Shown here: positions 30,747 through 40,614 of the stretch, one piece after another | Position numbering within the stretch: the stretch's first letter is position 1 | How the letters are laid out: every line of letters begins with the position of its first letter | Origin: Salinisphaera sp. G21_0 | GTDB taxonomy: Bacteria > Pseudomonadota > Gammaproteobacteria > Pseudomonadales > Endozoicomonadaceae | Length of the DNA stretch: 64,000 bases | Reading direction: 5' to 3' | Assembly (NCBI RefSeq): GCF_017744115.1 | Contig: NZ_JAGHQW010000021.1 | Span: 1 to 64,000, forward strand | The notes under the pieces: generated by a model | Databases searched by the model: none | What the model was told of the DNA's origin: nothing | The model's input: the letters and a program-made list of their open reading frames with translations, nothing else | Position numbers and translations under genes: made by a program

Positions 30747-33005
30747 ATGCATAATCCAACACTTAAACTCTGGTTGGCGTTCTGCGCACTGCTGCCGCTC
30801 GGGATTTTTCTGCTGATCAGCGCCAGCTATAAACCACCGGAGTCTCTGCTGTATTGGCCCTGGATTCCGTCGCTAGGCATCGATTTTTCACTCCGCCTTG
30901 ATGGCCTCAGTGTCCTGTTTGCCAGTTTAATCAGTGGCGTCGGGTTTCTGGTCCAGCTCTATGCCATCGCTTATATGAAACCCTATAAAGGCCGCGGTGC
31001 GTTTCACCTGTATCTGACCCTGTTTATGCTGGCCATGCTGGGTCTGGTACTGGCTGATAACCTGCTGTTGCTGTTCGTATTCTGGGAATTAACCACCCTC
31101 ACCTCCTATCTGCTGATTGGCTTTAACCATGAACAGGAAAAATCCCGCAAGAACGCCCTGCAAGCCATGCTGGTCACCGGCAGCGGCGGCCTGGCAATGC
31201 TGGCGGGCCTGATTATACTGGGCGAAATGGCGGGTACCTACAGTCTCAGTGCCATCATCACCCAGGGGGCTTCGCTGTCTCAGCACCCGTGGTTTACGCC
31301 ATCACTGTTGCTTATTCTGCTGGGAGCCTTCACCAAATCGGCACAGTTTCCCTTTCATTTCTGGTTGCCCGGTGCCATGGCCGCACCAACCCCCGTCAGT
31401 GCCTATCTGCACTCGTCCACCATGGTCAAAGCCGGTGTTTACCTGCTGGCACGACTGCTGCCGGTGTACGGTGACAGCACGTTATGGTTTACCCTGCTGT
31501 GCAGTGCCGGTGCCTTTACGGCACTGTGGTGCGCCCTACAGGCTTACCGCCAGACCGACTTAAAGCTGATGCTTGCCTTCAGTACCAATGTGATTCTTGG
31601 CCAGCTGGTGATGCTGATCGGCATCGGCAGCAGCTATGCCATCACTGCCGCGTTACTGTTGATTGCCGCACACTCCTTTTATAAGGCCGGACTGTTTATG
31701 GTGGTCGGCAATATCGATAAGGCCACCGGCACCCGGGAATACCATGAACTGGCGGGCCTGCGTGCGGTGCTGGCCATCAGCTTTACTGCCGCTTTGGTGA
31801 CCGCTGCGTCCAAGGCGGGTCTGCCACCGTCGTTTGGTTTCCTGTCCAAGGAGTACCTCTATAAAGCAGGACTGGAATTTGGCTGGCTACTTTCCGGTAC
31901 TATGCTGCTGGCCAATGCCATTATGGTGGCGTTGGCACTGCTGATCGTGATCAAACCCTTTTTACGGCCCCATCATGCCAAGGCTGCACCGATGAAAGCC
32001 GTTGAACATAATCAACTGCTCTGGTTGCCGCCCATCGTGCTGGCACTGCTGTCGATCATTGTGCCGCTGGCACTGCTGAACTGGTATCAGGGGCTGGTGA
32101 TTGATCCGGCTGCTGAGGTGATGCTGTCTACCCCTCAGGTGAAAACGGTGAAGCTCTGGGAAGGGTTAAACCTGCCGCTGCTGTTAAGTGCACTCACGCT
32201 TTTACTGGGTATCTTGCTCTATGTCGGCTATCCACGCCTGAAGCCACGGCTCGACCAGCTTATGTCTGGGCTACCATCCGGCCCTGCTGTTTATCAGTAC
32301 CTGCTGGATGCCGTGGTCAAACTGGCAAACTGGCAAACCCGTCTGTTACAGCACGGTCAGCTAACCCAATACAGCCTGCAGTTTTTCCTGGTGTTACTGG
32401 CTTTTCTCAGCACCGTACTCTGGCAGATACACCCCCTGCCACCGATTGATTGGGATCTGAAGTACTACGATATCTTCCTCGCCGTGTTTCTGGTCATCGC
32501 CGCCGTGGTGGTGGTCAAGGCCCGTACCCTGCTATTGGCGGTGGCCGCACTGGGTACCATTGGCTTTCTGACCACACTGGTTTTCCTGGTGTATAGCGCT
32601 CCGGATGTGGCCAAAACGCAGTTACTGGTAGAGACCCTGCTCGTGGTCTTTATCGCCATCGTGTTACGCCACCTATCTGCGGCCAACACGGTTCCCCGGC
32701 ATTCAGCGGTTCGCCGCCTGGTGCACGCCTGCGTTGCCGCAGGCATCGGGATCAGCATCACCCTGGCTCTGTGGATTATTACTGCCGAACCCATGAATCA
32801 GGCAATCTCCGAGTTCTATGCCCAGACCAGCGTCAGCGGTGGCAAAGGGCGCAATATCGTCAATGTTATCCTGGTGGATTTCCGTGCGTTTGACACCCTC
32901 GGAGAAGCCGTTGTAGTGGTGATCGCCGCACTGGCGACCATCGCGATACTGGCTGGCAAGCGGATTAACCAGATGGTCTCTGAACCCCCCAAGGAGCCCC
33001 GTTAA
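30747..33005 (+). CDS. mrpA: Na+/H+ antiporter Mrp subunit A
   Basis: Largest subunit (752 residues) of the multi-subunit Mrp secondary Na+/H+ antiporter, homologous to the complex I proton-pumping subunit NuoL. Many membrane helices are visible. Signatures include [17 protein letters not shown] with the conserved Glu, [28 protein letters not shown] and a Lys in the SFYKAG segment. The C-terminal third (about 580-745) is the MrpA-specific extension with the MrpB-like segment ([20 protein letters not shown]). Stop and mrpB start overlap (TAATG). It begins a seven-gene operon. Confidence 0.95.
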   Translation: MHNPTLKLWLAFCALLPLGIFLLISASYKPPESLLYWPWIPSLGIDFSLRLDGLSVLFASLISGVGFLVQLYAIAYMKPYKGRGAFHLYLTLFMLAMLGLVLADNLLLLFVFWELTTLTSYLLIGFNHEQEKSRKNALQAMLVTGSGGLAMLAGLIILGEMAGTYSLSAIITQGASLSQHPWFTPSLLLILLGAFTKSAQFPFHFWLPGAMAAPTPVSAYLHSSTMVKAGVYLLARLLPVYGDSTLWFTLLCSAGAFTALWCALQAYRQTDLKLMLAFSTNVILGQLVMLIGIGSSYAITAALLLIAAHSFYKAGLFMVVGNIDKATGTREYHELAGLRAVLAISFTAALVTAASKAGLPPSFGFLSKEYLYKAGLEFGWLLSGTMLLANAIMVALALLIVIKPFLRPHHAKAAPMKAVEHNQLLWLPPIVLALLSIIVPLALLNWYQGLVIDPAAEVMLSTPQVKTVKLWEGLNLPLLLSALTLLLGILLYVGYPRLKPRLDQLMSGLPSGPAVYQYLLDAVVKLANWQTRLLQHGQLTQYSLQFFLVLLAFLSTVLWQIHPLPPIDWDLKYYDIFLAVFLVIAAVVVVKARTLLLAVAALGTIGFLTTLVFLVYSAPDVAKTQLLVETLLVVFIAIVLRHLSAANTVPRHSAVRRLVHACVAAGIGISITLALWIITAEPMNQAISEFYAQTSVSGGKGRNIVNVILVDFRAFDTLGEAVVVVIAALATIAILAGKRINQMVSEPPKEPR

Positions 33006-33397
33006 TGTCATCGATTATCTTTCGTACCAGCGCCCATATCGTCACGGTGCTGATGCTGGTGTTTTCTGTTTACCTGCTGTTGCGTGGCCATAACAATCCC
33101 GGCGGCGGGTTTATTGCCGGCCTCATAGCCGTGATTGCCTTTGCCCTGTTAATGCTGGCTGAAACCCCTGACTATGTGCGCGAGCGACTGATCTATCCAC
33201 CGCCCGCTTTTGCTGGCTCTGGAGTGCTAATAGCACTGTTCGCCGGTCTGCTGCCCCTGTTTTTCGGGCAGCCTTTTCTCTCTGGCCTGTGGCTGGGCAA
33301 AATCGGCAGCCCACTATTATTTGACGTCGGCGTTTACCTGGCCGTCATCGGATCGGTACTGATGATCCTGCTCAATGTTGAAGAGGAGTTAAGTTAA
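33005..33397 (+). CDS. mrpB: Na+/H+ antiporter Mrp subunit B
   Basis: 130-residue membrane protein with four helices. It begins with the MnhB signature [14 protein letters not shown] after the first helix. It is separate from MrpA, so this is the seven-subunit (group 1) arrangement rather than the A-B fusion. It overlaps neighbours at both ends by TAATG. Confidence 0.94.
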   Translation: MSSIIFRTSAHIVTVLMLVFSVYLLLRGHNNPGGGFIAGLIAVIAFALLMLAETPDYVRERLIYPPPAFAGSGVLIALFAGLLPLFFGQPFLSGLWLGKIGSPLLFDVGVYLAVIGSVLMILLNVEEELS

Positions 33398-33750
33398 TGG
33401 AGTTTCTCTGGTGTCTGGTCGTCGGCCTGATGACGGCCTGCGGCGTTTTCCTGATGCTGGAGCGTCATATCGTGCGCTTTCTGTTCGGTATGATTCTGGT
33501 CAGTAACGCCATCAACCTGGCCATTTTTGTCGCTGGCCGCTTAACCCGGGGCAATCCCCCGCTGATTGCCAGTGACGCCCTGCTCCCGGCCGCCGGTTAC
33601 GCCAACCCGCTGCCACAGGCGCTGATTCTGACCGCCATTGTGATCGGTTTCGGTCTGTTATTGTTCACCTTATTACTGGCCTATCGCGCCATTAAAGAAT
33701 TTGGCACTGCTGATATGGACAAAATGCAACATGCGGAGACAGAGCAATGA
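33397..33750 (+). CDS. mrpC: Na+/H+ antiporter Mrp subunit C
   Basis: 117-residue protein with three membrane helices, homologous to NuoK. The helix-2 segment LFGMILVSNAINLAIFVAGR and the PLPQALILTAIVIGFG segment are typical. The stop overlaps mrpD by ATGA. Confidence 0.94.
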   Translation: MEFLWCLVVGLMTACGVFLMLERHIVRFLFGMILVSNAINLAIFVAGRLTRGNPPLIASDALLPAAGYANPLPQALILTAIVIGFGLLLFTLLLAYRAIKEFGTADMDKMQHAETEQ

Positions 33751-35300
33751 CCCATTGGCTACTGGTTATGCCTGTTTTTATTCCGCTGCTGACCGCTACG
33801 GCCTGCGCTTTCAGCTTTCGCGCCCGCGCCCTGTCATCGGTGATCAGCTGGTCCGGTGCTCTCGCCAACCTGTGTATCGCCCTGTTGCTGATCCAGCAGG
33901 TCATTTCGCAAGGCCTGCAGGTAACCGCCTTTGGTGATTGGCAAGCTCCCTTCGGCATTGTCTTTGTCGCTGACCTGCTATCAGCCAGCATGGTGCTGAT
34001 TACCGCCATAATCGGTGTCGCGATTGTGCTCTACAGCACCACCGATTTGCGCAGCAAACCGTTCTATGGGATCTATCACAGTTTGATTCATGCCCTGCTG
34101 GCCGGTGTGATGGGCAGCTTTTTAACCGGCGATATTTTCAATCTTTATGTGTTTTTTGAGGTCATGCTCATTACCTCATTTGGCCTGATGGTGCTCAATG
34201 CCAATAAACAGCAGGTGGATGCGGCGGTTAAATACGTGGTGCTCAACCTGATCTCCACCATGGTTTTCCTGTTGGCCATCGGGCTGTTGTATGGCGCTAC
34301 CGGCACTTTGAATATGGCCGACCTGCACGCCAAAGTCCCGTTACTGCCGGACACCACCATGATGCTGATCTCCGGGTTGTTTCTGTTTGGCTTTGCCATC
34401 AAGGCATCGGCGTTCCCGGTCTTCTCCTGGCTGCCAGCGTCCTATCATCATCTGCCCAGCGCCATCGTTGCCCTGTATGCCGCACTGCTGACCAAAGTGG
34501 GTGTTTATGCGTTGATCCGCGTTTTCACCATTGTGTTTGACCTGGTCGATAGCGGCTACCAGCCATTGCTGATTGTGATTGCCGGCCTGACCATGCTAAC
34601 CGGCGTTCTTGGGGCGGCCAGTCAATTCCATATCAAACGTATTCTGTCGTTTCATATTATCAGTCAGATTGGCTATATGCTGATGGGACTGGCCATCTAT
34701 ACACCGCTGGCCATTACCGGTGCGATTTTCTACATCATCCACCACATTATTGTTAAGGCCAACTTGTTCCTGATCGGCGGCTTCCTGCAGCGCAGACAGG
34801 GCAGTGATAACCTGCGTGAGCTGGGTGGCGCTTATCGAAGCATGCCGTGGCTGGCCCTGCTGTTTCTGATTCCGGCGTTCTCTCTGGCGGGCTTTCCACC
34901 GCTGTCCGGATTCTGGGGCAAGTTTCTGGTGATCAAGGCAAGCCTGCAAACTGACGCCTATCTGCTGGCGGCCACCGCCCTGTTTGTTGGCCTGATGACC
35001 ATTTACTCAATGACCAAAATCTGGGCCGAAGCGTTCTGGAAACCACTTCCGGACAACGCTGCTGCACCGATCCCCCTGACGCGGATGGAAAACTGCCTGT
35101 ATATCGTTCCTATTGCGGCACTGGCGGTGCTGACCATTCTGATCGGTTTGCTGGTCGAACCCATTTATCAGCTGGCAGAAGTCTCTGCGACCAACCTGCT
35201 CAATCCACAGCCTTACATTAATGCGGTGCTTGGCAGCGACAGCACGGCCTACTCAACGCTCACCATACCTTCTGCACCCGCTGGAGGAACGCAACCATGA
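33747..35300 (+). CDS. mrpD: Na+/H+ antiporter Mrp subunit D
   Basis: 517-residue polytopic protein of the NuoM/N family and a likely ion-translocating subunit. It shows FNLYVFFEVMLITSFGLMV with the conserved Glu, SAFPVFSWLPASYHHLPSAIVALYAALLTKVGVYAL and HHIIVKANLFLIGG with Lys. Its end overlaps mrpE by four bases. Confidence 0.95.
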   Translation: MTHWLLVMPVFIPLLTATACAFSFRARALSSVISWSGALANLCIALLLIQQVISQGLQVTAFGDWQAPFGIVFVADLLSASMVLITAIIGVAIVLYSTTDLRSKPFYGIYHSLIHALLAGVMGSFLTGDIFNLYVFFEVMLITSFGLMVLNANKQQVDAAVKYVVLNLISTMVFLLAIGLLYGATGTLNMADLHAKVPLLPDTTMMLISGLFLFGFAIKASAFPVFSWLPASYHHLPSAIVALYAALLTKVGVYALIRVFTIVFDLVDSGYQPLLIVIAGLTMLTGVLGAASQFHIKRILSFHIISQIGYMLMGLAIYTPLAITGAIFYIIHHIIVKANLFLIGGFLQRRQGSDNLRELGGAYRSMPWLALLFLIPAFSLAGFPPLSGFWGKFLVIKASLQTDAYLLAATALFVGLMTIYSMTKIWAEAFWKPLPDNAAAPIPLTRMENCLYIVPIAALAVLTILIGLLVEPIYQLAEVSATNLLNPQPYINAVLGSDSTAYSTLTIPSAPAGGTQP

Positions 35301-35773
35301 ACCTGTTTTTGTTAAACATCCTGTTAGCGTTTGGCTGGATGCTGCTGAACGGCGACTATGGCAGCATCGACTTTACCATTGGTTTTGTGGTCGGTTTTTT
35401 TGCGCTGTTGCTGACCGAACCCTTCCGCAATAAACCTCACTACGGCCGCAAGTTCCTGGCAGCCCTGAAGCTACTGGCGGTGTTACTGTACAAACTGCTG
35501 ACCAGCAGTCTGCAAGTGGTGTGGGATGTCATCACCCCCACCCACCTGAGCCATCCGGCCATTATCAAAGTGCCGCTGGCGGTTGAATCTGACATGGAGA
35601 TTATGTTATTGGCCAATATGGTGTCGCTTACGCCGGGGTCACTGACGCTGGATGTCAGTGAAGATCGCCGGTATTTGATCATACATGCCATGTTCAGCAA
35701 GAACGAACAATCGGTGATCGACGATATCAAAACATCATTGGAGCGTCGTATTCTGGAGGTGACCCGTGACTGA
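35297..35773 (+). CDS. mrpE: Na+/H+ antiporter Mrp subunit E
   Basis: 158-residue protein: two or three N-terminal helices, then a soluble domain with MVSLTPGSLTLDVSEDRRYLIIHAM, the MnhE signature. Needed for stable complex assembly in studied systems. It overlaps mrpF. Confidence 0.93.
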   Translation: MNLFLLNILLAFGWMLLNGDYGSIDFTIGFVVGFFALLLTEPFRNKPHYGRKFLAALKLLAVLLYKLLTSSLQVVWDVITPTHLSHPAIIKVPLAVESDMEIMLLANMVSLTPGSLTLDVSEDRRYLIIHAMFSKNEQSVIDDIKTSLERRILEVTRD

Positions 35774-36083
35774 CATTATGGATTTTGCCACTCATTTCGC
35801 CTTTGTCGGTTTGTTAGCCAGCCTGGCCCTGGCATTTATCCGACTGTGCAAAGGCCCTTCGCTGGCGGACCGGGTGATCGCCCTGGATCTCATCGCCTTT
35901 ATCACCATCGGCTTTATTGGTGTATTCACCATTTACAGCAACGCCACCGCGTTTATGGATATTGCCATCACTCTGGCACTGGTGGCGTTTCTCAGCACCA
36001 TTGCCTTTGCCCGCTTTATGATGCGCGTGCCACTGGGTCAGTCTCGCGCTGATTCGGGTTTAAGTTCAGGAGAAAAATCATGA
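35766..36083 (+). CDS. mrpF: Na+/H+ antiporter Mrp subunit F
   Basis: 105-residue protein with three helices; LCKGPSLADRVIALDLI is the MnhF signature. The GTG start at 35766 has a strong GGAGGT site 5 nt away and overlaps the mrpE stop; the ATG at 35778 would be too far from it. Confidence 0.92.
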   Translation: MTDIMDFATHFAFVGLLASLALAFIRLCKGPSLADRVIALDLIAFITIGFIGVFTIYSNATAFMDIAITLALVAFLSTIAFARFMMRVPLGQSRADSGLSSGEKS

Positions 36084-36385
36084 TGGATTGGGTAGTCGCC
36101 AGCTGTTTAATTGTCGGGGTACTGTTCAGCTTTTTCTCTGCGCTGGGTATTTTACGGATGCCGGATGCTTACATTCGCATGCACTCATCCACCAAGGCAG
36201 GCACCATCGGGATTGGTTTAATTATGGTGGCTGTGGCCCTGCACTTTCAGGGGGTTTCCGTCAGTTCCCGGGCCGTCGGGATTATCGCCTTCATCCTGAT
36301 GACCGCCCCCGTTGCAGCACACCTGATGGGTAAATCGCTGTTGATGAATAATTACCAGATGTGGCGTGGTCATCAGCAGGATTAA
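36080..36385 (+). CDS. mrpG: Na+/H+ antiporter Mrp subunit G
   Basis: 101-residue protein with three helices and the PhaG/MnhG signature LGILRMPDAYIRMHSSTKAGTIG. It completes the operon and is followed 17 bp later by a terminator. The whole complex exports Na+ for H+, useful for a marine cell. Confidence 0.93.
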   Translation: MMDWVVASCLIVGVLFSFFSALGILRMPDAYIRMHSSTKAGTIGIGLIMVAVALHFQGVSVSSRAVGIIAFILMTAPVAAHLMGKSLLMNNYQMWRGHQQD

Positions 36386-36402
36386 CTCTTCCCCTCTGAA
36401 GC

Positions 36403-36427
36403 AGGCCTGAAACTTCAGGCCTTTTTT
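36403..36427 (+). terminator. Intrinsic terminator of the Mrp operon
   Basis: AGGCCTGAA-AC-TTCAGGCCT stem with a T6 tract, 17 bp after the mrpG stop. Confidence 0.9.
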
Positions 36428-36487
36428 CAATTAAGTGCCTCTTCCTTTCGACTCTGCTTCAGGGATCATGGGGAAATTATTTAACAA

Positions 36488-36760
36488 CAATCAGGCAGCC
36501 CGGTAACCTCCTGACCTGTCAATTAAGACCGTGAGTCCATGGTGGCGAAGTGCCTTGCAGTGCCGGTAATAACTCATTAAGAACGGAGTAAGTCAATGAG
36601 CGCCCCTCTGTCTCCAGGAGCTGTCGGCGCTTCGATTGCACCGGATTGGTCTGCAAATGAGCCAGCTAAAACGACGCCCCCTTTTATCCTGACATTTTCC
36701 TCGCTTGTTTCAGTTTTTTTGCTTTCCCTGTCTTTGATGATTTCTGCAACACTGACTTAA
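36488..36760 (+). pseudogene. Truncated copy of the F-box protein leader
   Basis: The upstream segment (GTGCCGGTAATAACTCATTAAG, GGAG site, AGTCAATG) and the first 29 codons match the two F-box/WD genes at 42005 and 44401. The ORF from ATG 36596 reads MSAPLSPGAVGASIAPDW and continues to KTTPPF. The F-box and the WD-like region are missing. Instead the frame runs into 25 unrelated, hydrophobic residues (LTFSSLVSVFLLSLSLMISA) and stops at 36758-36760. It is either a deletion remnant or a 54-residue product with a C-terminal membrane segment; the first is more likely. Confidence 0.75.
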
Positions 36761-37174
36761 TAAACAAGATTCAAGTACTGGAATTTTCCAACAGTCCCCG
36801 AGCCAGAAAGAAACAGGTTGCTGTTATGTGTTTTCCTGGTTGCTCAAACTTGAGAAAAATCAAAGACAATGAACTTTCTCTTGATTAGATGGTCTTAAAA
36901 ATCGCTGGACAGCTTTTACTACCCGGTAATCCCAAGGCCTGCATCTTTACCGGTTATCTTTGACAACTCAGGCTTTGCGGTAGGGATACTAACAACTGTC
37001 CACAGTATTAACAAAAGAGTCATTGATCAAACCAAATTCTTATGGTCGCCATAGTCGGTCCTGATAATTTGTGATCTGATTTTTCAGTCACCCTGCACAA
37101 TGAAAATTCCACATTGCTCAGGTCATTATTGCCTGACTTGGGAGTTCTCAAGGCAAAAATGATTAAAACATTAA
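36761..37174. other. Non-coding gap upstream of the kinase-glycosyltransferase operon
   Basis: No gene is supported. It should carry the operon promoter. A 29-codon ORF (37159-37248) with an AAGG site overlaps the start of the next gene in another frame; see the findings. Confidence 0.4.
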
Positions 37175-38269
37175 ATGATGAACTCACTACCCGTTTTACC
37201 CGGCTCTTCTTCAGAAGCAGTCGCGAAAGAAGCCATACACAACACTGACCAGGGTCCTGTCAATACGCCACAGGGCAAGGTGTCCGTTTCATGGCACATC
37301 GGACAACAGCACCGTCTTGATTTCGCCTCAACCGGAGACATTTCACTGACCCAGCGGGATATTCAACACCTGTCAGCCCATCTGCCCGGATTCAAGCCAC
37401 AGCCCGGGAATGGTGACCAGCCCCTGGTGACCGTGGAACACGTCCAGACCAACGGCCACCCGGTCATCGTGCAATGTGACAGAGCCGTTCAGGTTATGGC
37501 TCCCGATAACGACATCATACCGGATACCCTTCCACACCTTCTTTACGGGGCCTGTCGGGTTGAGTGGTTACGAAGAAAACTGTTCCCGGTCCATGCGGCC
37601 TGTATCGGCGATGCCTCGGGATGTTACCTGCTTGCCGGTTCCTCAGGCTCTGGCAAAACCACACTGGTACTGGAGCATGCCCGGCAGCATCTCAAACTGC
37701 CAGAACGAAAAATCATGTCGGCAGACAAAACCCTCGTCAGGTTTACCGACGACGGGCAACTCAAAGCCGTTGCGGGCACCAAGACCATTTCCGTGCGTAA
37801 CCATGATATGCCCAAATGGGAGCCCGTGGTCAGTGCCGGCGTTGCTGAAGCAGGAAAATCCGAACAGTCCCTCACCAGTGTTGGGGACCGGACGCATTTT
37901 CAACTGCCTTCGGATTACTATAGTGACCCGGAATCGGAAGTCCCGGTACGGGACATTGTGCTGGTCAAGTTAAACGACAATTTCATGAAAAAAACCCTGA
38001 CCGCTGAAAGTGCAAGACATCAGCTGTTTACCCTGTTCCTCGACAAGCAGCGCGAGGATATTCTGATCGGTGATCATGATGCCGTCCTTGATGGAACCGT
38101 TCCTCGCGAGGTCAAAGACTACCTGGCGCAGAAGCTCGGGGATTATCTTCGCCAGGACGGGCGGCAGACACGGCAGATCAGCGGCTCACTGCAGGACGTT
38201 TACCAATCCATAATGCCCACGCTGTCCATGGACGTGCAGCCTCCACTTATGGACAAAAAAAAAAGATAG
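37175..38269 (+). CDS. HPr-kinase-like P-loop protein
   Basis: A 364-residue protein of unassigned function. The C-terminal two thirds look like the HprK/PEPCK-type P-loop kinase fold used in several biosynthetic clusters. There is a LFPVHAACIG strand before the nucleotide site, Walker A GSSGSGKTT (155-163) and a MSADKTLV strand with Asp184 in the Walker B place. The N-terminal about 120 residues could be a substrate-recognition part. No membrane segment. ATG 37175 has no good ribosome site. The gene ends MDKKKR at an A10 tract; its stop (38267-38269) overlaps the next gene's GTG. It heads a three-gene operon with a glycosyltransferase and a dioxygenase. The phosphorylated substrate is unknown. 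Confidence 0.6.
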   Translation: MMNSLPVLPGSSSEAVAKEAIHNTDQGPVNTPQGKVSVSWHIGQQHRLDFASTGDISLTQRDIQHLSAHLPGFKPQPGNGDQPLVTVEHVQTNGHPVIVQCDRAVQVMAPDNDIIPDTLPHLLYGACRVEWLRRKLFPVHAACIGDASGCYLLAGSSGSGKTTLVLEHARQHLKLPERKIMSADKTLVRFTDDGQLKAVAGTKTISVRNHDMPKWEPVVSAGVAEAGKSEQSLTSVGDRTHFQLPSDYYSDPESEVPVRDIVLVKLNDNFMKKTLTAESARHQLFTLFLDKQREDILIGDHDAVLDGTVPREVKDYLAQKLGDYLRQDGRQTRQISGSLQDVYQSIMPTLSMDVQPPLMDKKKR

Positions 38270-40614
38270 TGATTGGCATCTGTGGCATTGGCAACGGTCA
38301 TCTGAACCGTCAGCTGCCCTGCCTCAATTACCTCAGGGACAGAGCTCATCAGATCGTCCTGTTCACTTATGGGCAGGCGTTGGAGTATTTCCACAACCAT
38401 CAGAAGGAGTATCCGGGGGTTCGCGTATGTGAGGTAAACAATCCCTACATTGCTGGCTGTCTGACCGGGCTGGATTTTGAGGCCACCAGTGAGCTGCCAC
38501 AAAACAACCGCATGAACTTCAACCAAATCAACTTCCAGGCCATGGCAGTAGCGAGTCAACAACTGGGTACTCCGGATCTGGTGATCAGTGATTACGAGCA
38601 GGTGTCCGCCCAGTATGCCTACAGCAAACAGGCTCCGCTGATCACCAGCGACCAGCAAAGCAAGTTTTTAACCGGCAGATTCACACCTGATCTGGCGGGT
38701 ACGTCATTTCGGGATGAACGGGAGCGGCTGTCACTTTTCTTTCCCCGTGCCGACAAGCGTTTGGCCATCTCTTTCTTCAACGTTCAGCCTGGAGTTCAAG
38801 AGCAACAGCGCAGGGATACTGCCAATGTAACCCTGCTGCCACCGGTGATTCGTCCGGAAATCATTGCTGCCAAAGAACAATGCCAAGGCACAACGGCCTC
38901 GTTACTGATGTACATTACTGCCCAGTCGTGGACCGCTCTGCCTATTGATCAATGGCTACAGACCGTCCGGGAGAATGTACCAGACGGCATCACAGTACAT
39001 ATATTTTTACCCAAACGGTGTCCGCTTCCTGCTGATAGTGGGTGTCGTCGGTTTTATCACCATGGCGACGCCCAATTTGTTTCATTACTCGCGGCCTGCG
39101 GCGGGGTGATCTCCACCGCAGGACACACACTGCTGTCAGAAGCCATGTACCTGAACAAGCCCGTCTATGCCATACCCCTGAAAAATCTGTATGAACAGCA
39201 GATCAATGCCAAAGTGATTGGCGACAACCAGTTTGGGATAAGCTCGGGGGAGCTGAGTGCAGAAAAACTGAAAACGTTTATTGCCAACCTGGCTTTTTAC
39301 TCCCACAACATTGGCAAAGATAACACCGTGCTTTTACGGGGCAATGGCAAAGACCAGGTTATCCAAATCGTTGAGCAAACGCTGCAGGAAAACCAGCGCC
39401 CTGTCCAGGAGCCGTCCCCCTGCCAGGAAATCACATTTTCCAGCACGGATTCAGGGGCAGAAAAAAAGATACTATTTAATGCAGAACCCTTCGGTTTTGG
39501 CCCTTCTGCTGCCATCGGGGAAATATTTCCTTACGTACGCAAACAGGCCAGACACCTCGCCTATATCGGAGAAAAGCACACCCTCGATATTCAGTCCAAG
39601 TACCCATATAACCGAATCATTGACTGCACCGAACAGGGCTCTGCCACCGACCGAAAAGAAAAGTACCTCCGCCACCTGCGTGAATACGATCTGTTTATAA
39701 CCGCCTGTGATCTGGAGGTTGCCGGGTGGGCCAAAGAAGCAGGCCTTGAAGTCATCGTATATGATCCACTGTCCTGGTACTGGAAAGAGGTGTCTCCAGC
39801 CATTACCCATGCCGACCTCTATCTGGTACAGAACTTTCTCACCGTGCAGGAGCGGTTACAGGAAAACAGGAATAAACTGCCGGAAACCATCGTCGTACCT
39901 TCCATTGTGTCCGGCCTGCAGCGTCTTCAGGATAAGCACCCCCAAACCAATACGGCCAGTCTGTTGCTGGTCAATACCGGTGGGCTGATGAATCCCCTGG
40001 TGACTTCTTCCATCATGATGAACTACGCAAAAATCATCATGAATTGCATCAACCAGACCCTTGGCAGTCACTACGACCAGCTCCAGTTTCTGGGCAGCCG
40101 TACCCTGGCAGAGGCCACAGGGGACCAGTTTGAGGTCCAGACACTGACACCTGATCAAGTGCAGGATGTTTTGCAGCAATCAACAGTGGCCCTGATGACC
40201 CCGGGACTTGGCAACATATTTGAGGCGGCCGCCCTGGGGAAAAAAATTATCTGGCTGCCTCCGGCCAATGACAGCCAGGGCCAGCAGTTAACACTGCTAA
40301 AGCAAAATCACATGGTGGATGCCAGCATTGACTGGCATGACATATTTCCCGGGACCGCTCCCATTGACTACTTCAAAAGTCAGGAAGAGGTTATGGAATC
40401 CATCACTCATCTTATAGAAAGGTTAACAACGGAACCCGGAGCAATCACAACACTCAGCCATCTCATGGATATTGCTCACCAGCAATTGTCCCATACCGAC
40501 GAGTCATCATTGAGTGAACTTGACAGACGATTTTCCCATGGCGGAGGGAAAGTCATTGCTGATCAGATTCTGCAGCGACTACAAAACACCCTGAAGGAGG
40601 AGGAAAAACAATGA
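38269..40614 (+). CDS. Tandem GT-B glycosyltransferase-like protein
   Basis: A 781-residue protein built from two related halves. Residues 1-395 begin GICGIGNGHLNRQ, the glycine-rich N-terminal loop of GT-B enzymes of the MurG/UGT type, and end with a donor-site-like STAGHTLLSEAMYLNKPVYAIP. Residues about 415-775 begin KKILFNAEPFGFGPSAAIGEI and have MTPGLGNIFEAAALGKKIIWLP at the equivalent place. No signal peptide or membrane helix. The only start is GTG 38269 without a ribosome site, overlapping the upstream stop (TAGTG). One extra A in the preceding A10 tract would instead fuse it to MDKKK of the upstream gene, giving KKIVIGICGIG, a better first beta strand. Donor and acceptor are unknown. 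Confidence 0.65.
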   Translation: MIGICGIGNGHLNRQLPCLNYLRDRAHQIVLFTYGQALEYFHNHQKEYPGVRVCEVNNPYIAGCLTGLDFEATSELPQNNRMNFNQINFQAMAVASQQLGTPDLVISDYEQVSAQYAYSKQAPLITSDQQSKFLTGRFTPDLAGTSFRDERERLSLFFPRADKRLAISFFNVQPGVQEQQRRDTANVTLLPPVIRPEIIAAKEQCQGTTASLLMYITAQSWTALPIDQWLQTVRENVPDGITVHIFLPKRCPLPADSGCRRFYHHGDAQFVSLLAACGGVISTAGHTLLSEAMYLNKPVYAIPLKNLYEQQINAKVIGDNQFGISSGELSAEKLKTFIANLAFYSHNIGKDNTVLLRGNGKDQVIQIVEQTLQENQRPVQEPSPCQEITFSSTDSGAEKKILFNAEPFGFGPSAAIGEIFPYVRKQARHLAYIGEKHTLDIQSKYPYNRIIDCTEQGSATDRKEKYLRHLREYDLFITACDLEVAGWAKEAGLEVIVYDPLSWYWKEVSPAITHADLYLVQNFLTVQERLQENRNKLPETIVVPSIVSGLQRLQDKHPQTNTASLLLVNTGGLMNPLVTSSIMMNYAKIIMNCINQTLGSHYDQLQFLGSRTLAEATGDQFEVQTLTPDQVQDVLQQSTVALMTPGLGNIFEAAALGKKIIWLPPANDSQGQQLTLLKQNHMVDASIDWHDIFPGTAPIDYFKSQEEVMESITHLIERLTTEPGAITTLSHLMDIAHQQLSHTDESSLSELDRRFSHGGGKVIADQILQRLQNTLKEEEKQ

